A stretch of 9,766 bases of DNA from contig VBJK01000463.1 in the NCBI GenBank assembly GCA_005879655.1, forward strand, positions 1 to 9,766, read 5' to 3'. Position 1 is the first letter of the stretch; each line of letters starts with the position of its first letter. The notes under the pieces are model-generated. The model was not told the origin of the DNA. It did not search any database and saw nothing but the letters and a program-made list of their open reading frames with translations. The stretch comes from Chloroflexota bacterium. GTDB taxonomy: Bacteria; Chloroflexota; Ktedonobacteria; Ktedonobacterales; Ktedonobacteraceae. The position numbers and the translations under genes are program-made. Shown here piece after piece: positions 7,273 through 9,766 of the stretch.

Positions 7273-9426
7273 TTACGTTTCTTTTTCTTTTTCTTTGTCT
7301 TTGTCTACAACCTCTTTCAATTTCTCCTCCGCTGGATCAATGTTCTCATCCCCCAGATTTTCATGCGCATCCAACTCGTCCTCACTCATCCCATCCTCAC
7401 TACTAACCGCCTCTTCTTCGTCATCGTCATCATCAAGATCAAAGTCCGGATATCTTTCACCAGTCTTTGGGTGATCGTTTCCCATCTCAACACCGGGGAA
7501 GGGGACGACGTCGACACAGGAGACGTTGACGGAGGAGACAGATTTAGCGGGGGATTCAGGATTAGACATCGAGCGGACACGTGCGGTTGCGTGGAAGCCT
7601 TTGACGCCGGCATCGAGGACCGGATGTTTCTTGAGCTCACGGACGTTGCGGCGGAGGGATTGTTCATTCTCCTGACGAGTACGTAACTCCTTTTGAATGT
7701 CTTCGTACATTTTTGCCGCCGCTTCAAGCCCTTTCTTTTCAGCTTCGAGCTCTTTCTCCCGCTTTTTGATCTCTTTAATTTCCATACGTGCCGAGAGCAT
7801 CAACCCCTCAAGGCGTTGAATACGTGCTCTTCCTTCGCGGATGTGGAGATATGTTCGACCCCACCAATTGAAATAGGTGAGCTCAGTGGCAAGCGCCGAC
7901 GCAAGAGGTTGAATGCGTTGTGGGGGGTAGTCAGCAGCGGAGAAGATTGAATCGAATGGAATGTTAGATAAGATATACTTTCATCAGTCATATTCAGCGG
8001 GAAGAATTTACCTCAGGAACATTATCTTTCATCACTTTGAGCATAACTTCTTCCGCTCGCTTTTCGTCTGTCTCAGCCTCCTCAACAATGTCTTGTGGGA
8101 TCCCATCTTTCCAATCAGAGAGAGGATTATCGCATGGAGCGCATGTGGATCCGGTCGATAAAGGTGAGAAAGCAGAGTTTTTTGTTTCGTTATCTTCCTC
8201 TGATTCATGATTGCCAGTGGGGAGATGGTCTGACCACTCGGCGAGACTTCTGACTTTAATCATACGAATATGTTCGGGCATGTGTCGTCCGTCATTCGTT
8301 TTTGGAGCAGTGAGACTGCCTTCGGTGTACGCAGCATGGAGAATATTTTGTGTAGTATCCGGGTCACTGAGAATGCGTCTGGCACGCCCATGGTTGGGAG
8401 CCTGAACGTTGATTACGGCGACAAGAGCTCCGATCATAGCTCGGTGAAGACGAAGAAGAAGCGAGTCCGGAAGTGTGATGCCACGCGTGAGATCATCCTC
8501 TGGCCAAAAAGAACCCTGATGGGATTAGCGAATTTAAGCAATCTGGGTCTGAGTGCTTACGTTCTTACCCACTTTCTTGATGTTTGTCACGTACAAGACT
8601 TGTCCCCAGTGATGCCACATCCTGTAGACGTTGCCTAGCTCTATTCCTTGGTAGAATTCCCCATCGATTGTCAATCCTTTCAGATGCGTTTCGTCAATTT
8701 TCAAGTTGACTATAGTCCTCTTCGCCTTTCTTATCCCATCAGTTAAATTGAGACAGCGGTGTACCTCGCCTTTGCAAGTTCAGCGAGCCAAGTAACACCT
8801 GCGGGAGAAGAAATCCATTCCTGAGAGAGTGAATCGGTTGCCGCAATAAATCCATTTTCAATGGAGTCATGAACTCTTCGGAAAGCCTCACCGTATTTGA
8901 TTGCTTCCTCCTCTGTCGCCCCAACAAGCTTAGTATTCGTTGAAACAAGTTGGGTGAGCAAATTGCCAAGTAAGCTAGCAGGACATCCTCTTTGATTGAT
9001 AAAAAAGGTCGCCCAGAACAAATGATTGGCAATGAAAAAATCGTCAGGATCCTAGATCTATTAGCGGAGGAAACAAAGAAGCAATAAGGAGTATACCTTG
9101 ACACTTTCATATAATTTTGCGGCATCCGGATGTACCAAACTGTGAAGGGGAATACCAGGATTGATACATGTTTCTAACGCCTTGATGATTCCCTCGCTTG
9201 TTGGAGGTTTTCCAAAACCGTAATAAGGATTCTTCTTAGATGCTTTAACTTCCATTGTTCGAGTCATGGTAGTGTGAGCGGGGTCTTTTATTTCTACGAA
9301 TGATTTGGGAGCAGGCGTCGCAGTGGCAGCGGCGGTAAGAGCAGTGGCAGCAGCAGAAACTCGGGGTTTTTTTACGCTTGGAGTAGTTGTGACAGATGGG
9401 TCATTTTGATCTTTGCGTTTAACCAT
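7273..9426 (-). CDS. Unknown coiled-coil protein, five exons (664 aa)
   Basis: Five minus-strand exons (9426-9097, 9051-8765, 8729-8561, 8515-8012, 7977-7273) join in frame to 1995 nt, 664 residues plus stop. I do not recognise a family. The N-terminus is basic and likely nuclear (VKRK, VKKPR within residues 2-22), followed by an Ala/Thr-rich stretch (24-40). The middle has no motif I can name but carries distinct aromatic blocks such as YRMWHHWGQVLYVTNIKKV, GSFWPEDDLTRG and ELTYFNWWGRTYLHIRE. A charged coiled coil (about 493-546, KKREKELEAEKK type) precedes a run of Asp/Glu (608-633) and a Lys/Glu tail. The gene starts 270 bp inside the right TIR and is co-directional with the helicase gene. 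No internal stop or frameshift is needed, so it is probably functional. A DNA-binding or scaffold role in transposition is only a guess. Confidence 0.78.
7978..8011 (-). other. 34-nt intron 4 of the coiled-coil gene
   Basis: On the coding strand it starts GTAAAT and ends GAAAG, with GACTGATG as branch site. It is phase 0 and joins MKDNVPE to YILSNIPFDSIFSAADYPPQ. Without splicing the upstream frame stops after VNSSR. At 34 nt it is the shortest intron in the window. Confidence 0.8.
8516..8560 (-). other. 45-nt intron 3 of the coiled-coil gene
   Basis: On the coding strand it starts GTAAGC and ends CATCAG, with CGCTAATC as branch site. It is phase 0 and joins NIKKVGKN to GSFWPEDDLTRG. An alternative donor 10 nt upstream (GTAAGA) would break the frame with this acceptor. 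Confidence 0.8.
8730..8764 (-). other. 35-nt intron 2 of the coiled-coil gene
   Basis: On the coding strand it starts GTACAC and ends ATAAG, with AACTGATG as branch site. It splits an Arg codon and joins AELAKAR to KAKRTIVNLKIDETHLKG. Unspliced reading stops a few codons on (YTAVSI). Confidence 0.78.
9052..9096 (-). other. 45-nt intron 1 of the coiled-coil gene
   Basis: On the coding strand it starts GTATAC and ends TCTAG, with CGCTAATAG as branch site. It is phase 0 and joins AKLYESVK to DPDDFFIANHLFWATFFI. The nearer AG five bases upstream would leave an in-frame TAG, so it is not the acceptor. Confidence 0.82.
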
Positions 9427-9696
9427 GATAAAAGGTGTAACGGGGGTAATGGAAGAAGGGGAAAGAGCTGTCCTGAGGGAGAAATTGCAAGGGAAAAGTG
9501 GTGATCGGAACAGTTGTTATTGAAATCTTTATAGAAATTACGCGTAAGAAATCCTTGTTCCGCAACCCTTCGCCCTTGTCCAATTTTGATTATTCCAGCT
9601 CCGCTTTTTGAATTTTATGAATCCTGATATCTTCTTTAGTACATATCCAAAAGCTTGGCTCATCTGGATGCTCGGAAGCGTTTATGTAGAGTTGAT
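9427..9696. promoter_or_regulatory. Right subterminal region, promoter of coiled-coil gene
   Basis: These 270 bp lie between the coiled-coil start codon and the right TIR and contain no gene. They must hold that gene's promoter and the right subterminal recognition sequences, including the GCGGAGCT block at 9581-9604. An ACGCGT-related ACGCGTAA word lies near 9540-9547. No clear TATA box is assigned. Confidence 0.45.
9581..9604 (-). promoter_or_regulatory. Right subterminal motif GCGGAGCT + AT box
   Basis: Read on the minus strand this is GCGGAGCT, a 6-bp spacer and ATCAAAATTG, 92 bp inside the right TIR. The left counterpart at 1672-1694 matches 8/8 in the first box and 9/10 in the second. 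The symmetry supports a role in end recognition. Confidence 0.5.
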
Positions 9697-9766
9697 GTTT
9701 TTAGCCCCCTCACTTTCGCCCAGGCCCTCGCTGCGCTCGGTGTGCAACCCTAGCTAGCAGGTAGGG
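9697..9766 (-). repeat. Right terminal inverted repeat (70 bp)
   Basis: It is the exact reverse complement of 1509-1578. It runs to the last base of the window, so the outward part (the counterpart of 1487-1508, with the outer palindrome arm) is not visible. A contig end or cut inside a palindromic repeat would explain why the window stops here. Confidence 0.92.

Larger units (their letters stand above)
1509..9766. mobile_element. Large TIR transposon with DUF6589 transposase
   Basis: Two perfect 70-bp inverted copies (1509-1578 and 9697-9766) bracket three intron-containing genes that fill nearly all the space between them. The DUF6589-type gene points inward from the left end; the helicase and the coiled-coil gene point inward from the right. 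Outer start codons lie 247 bp (left) and 270 bp (right) from the inner TIR edges, so the layout is nearly symmetric. Identity of the TIRs suggests a recent insertion or recent homogenisation. True ends are uncertain: the left TIR is embedded in a palindrome reaching out to 1487, and the window stops inside the right end, so no target-site duplication can be read. I see no tyrosine recombinase, reverse transcriptase or Helitron Rep, which argues against a Starship, Crypton, retroelement or Helitron. Confidence 0.82.

Noticed and set aside
1509..9766. Starship, Crypton, Helitron or KDZ-type element
   Set aside because: I see no DUF3435/tyrosine recombinase, no Rep-helicase fusion and no KDZ motifs; the helicase is RecQ-like and the element has long TIRs.

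Overview
The window looks like a piece of a fungal nuclear genome. The genes are split by very short spliceosomal introns (34-45 nt, GT..AG, with CTAAT/CTGAY-type branch sites). One encoded protein belongs, by my reading, to the fungal DUF6589 family, which I associate mainly with Basidiomycota. I see no bacterial operon features, tRNA, rRNA or CRISPR. Placement below kingdom level is a guess.

Layout. Positions 1-1486 are non-coding flank. A degenerate minisatellite with a period near 66 bp occupies about 110-720, followed by about 770 bp in which I find no gene. At 1509-1578 lies a 70-bp sequence whose exact reverse complement is the last 70 bp of the window (9697-9766). These are terminal inverted repeats (TIRs) of a large DNA transposon of at least 8.26 kb. 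The left repeat sits inside a larger imperfect palindrome (1487-1579), so the right end of the element probably continues beyond the window.

Inside the TIRs are three genes. (1) A plus-strand gene at 1826-4586, two exons joined across a 37-nt intron, encodes a 907-residue DUF6589-type protein and is the best transposase candidate. (2) A minus-strand RecQ-like helicase gene (6944 down to 4681) has a 37-nt intron. It is broken: the region for motif V/VI is missing, and in its place is a 59-bp stretch identical to part of the transposase gene. (3) A minus-strand gene (9426 down to 7273), which I assembled from five exons, encodes a 664-residue protein of unknown family with a basic N-terminus, a coiled coil and a very acidic tail.

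The transposase gene reads inward from the left end and the other two read inward from the right end, converging across a 94-bp gap at 4587-4680. Both outer genes start about 250-270 bp inside the TIRs. An 8-bp motif (GCGGAGCT) followed by a similar AT-rich box lies 92-93 bp inside each TIR in inverted orientation. The motif core GCGGAGC recurs twice in the helicase promoter region.

Working model (inference): this is a self-contained DUF6589 transposon in which the DUF6589 protein cuts and joins DNA, the helicase assists replication or repair of the excised or inserted element, and the third protein is a DNA-binding or scaffolding partner. Perfect TIRs and an intact transposase frame suggest recent mobility, but this copy's helicase looks dead.
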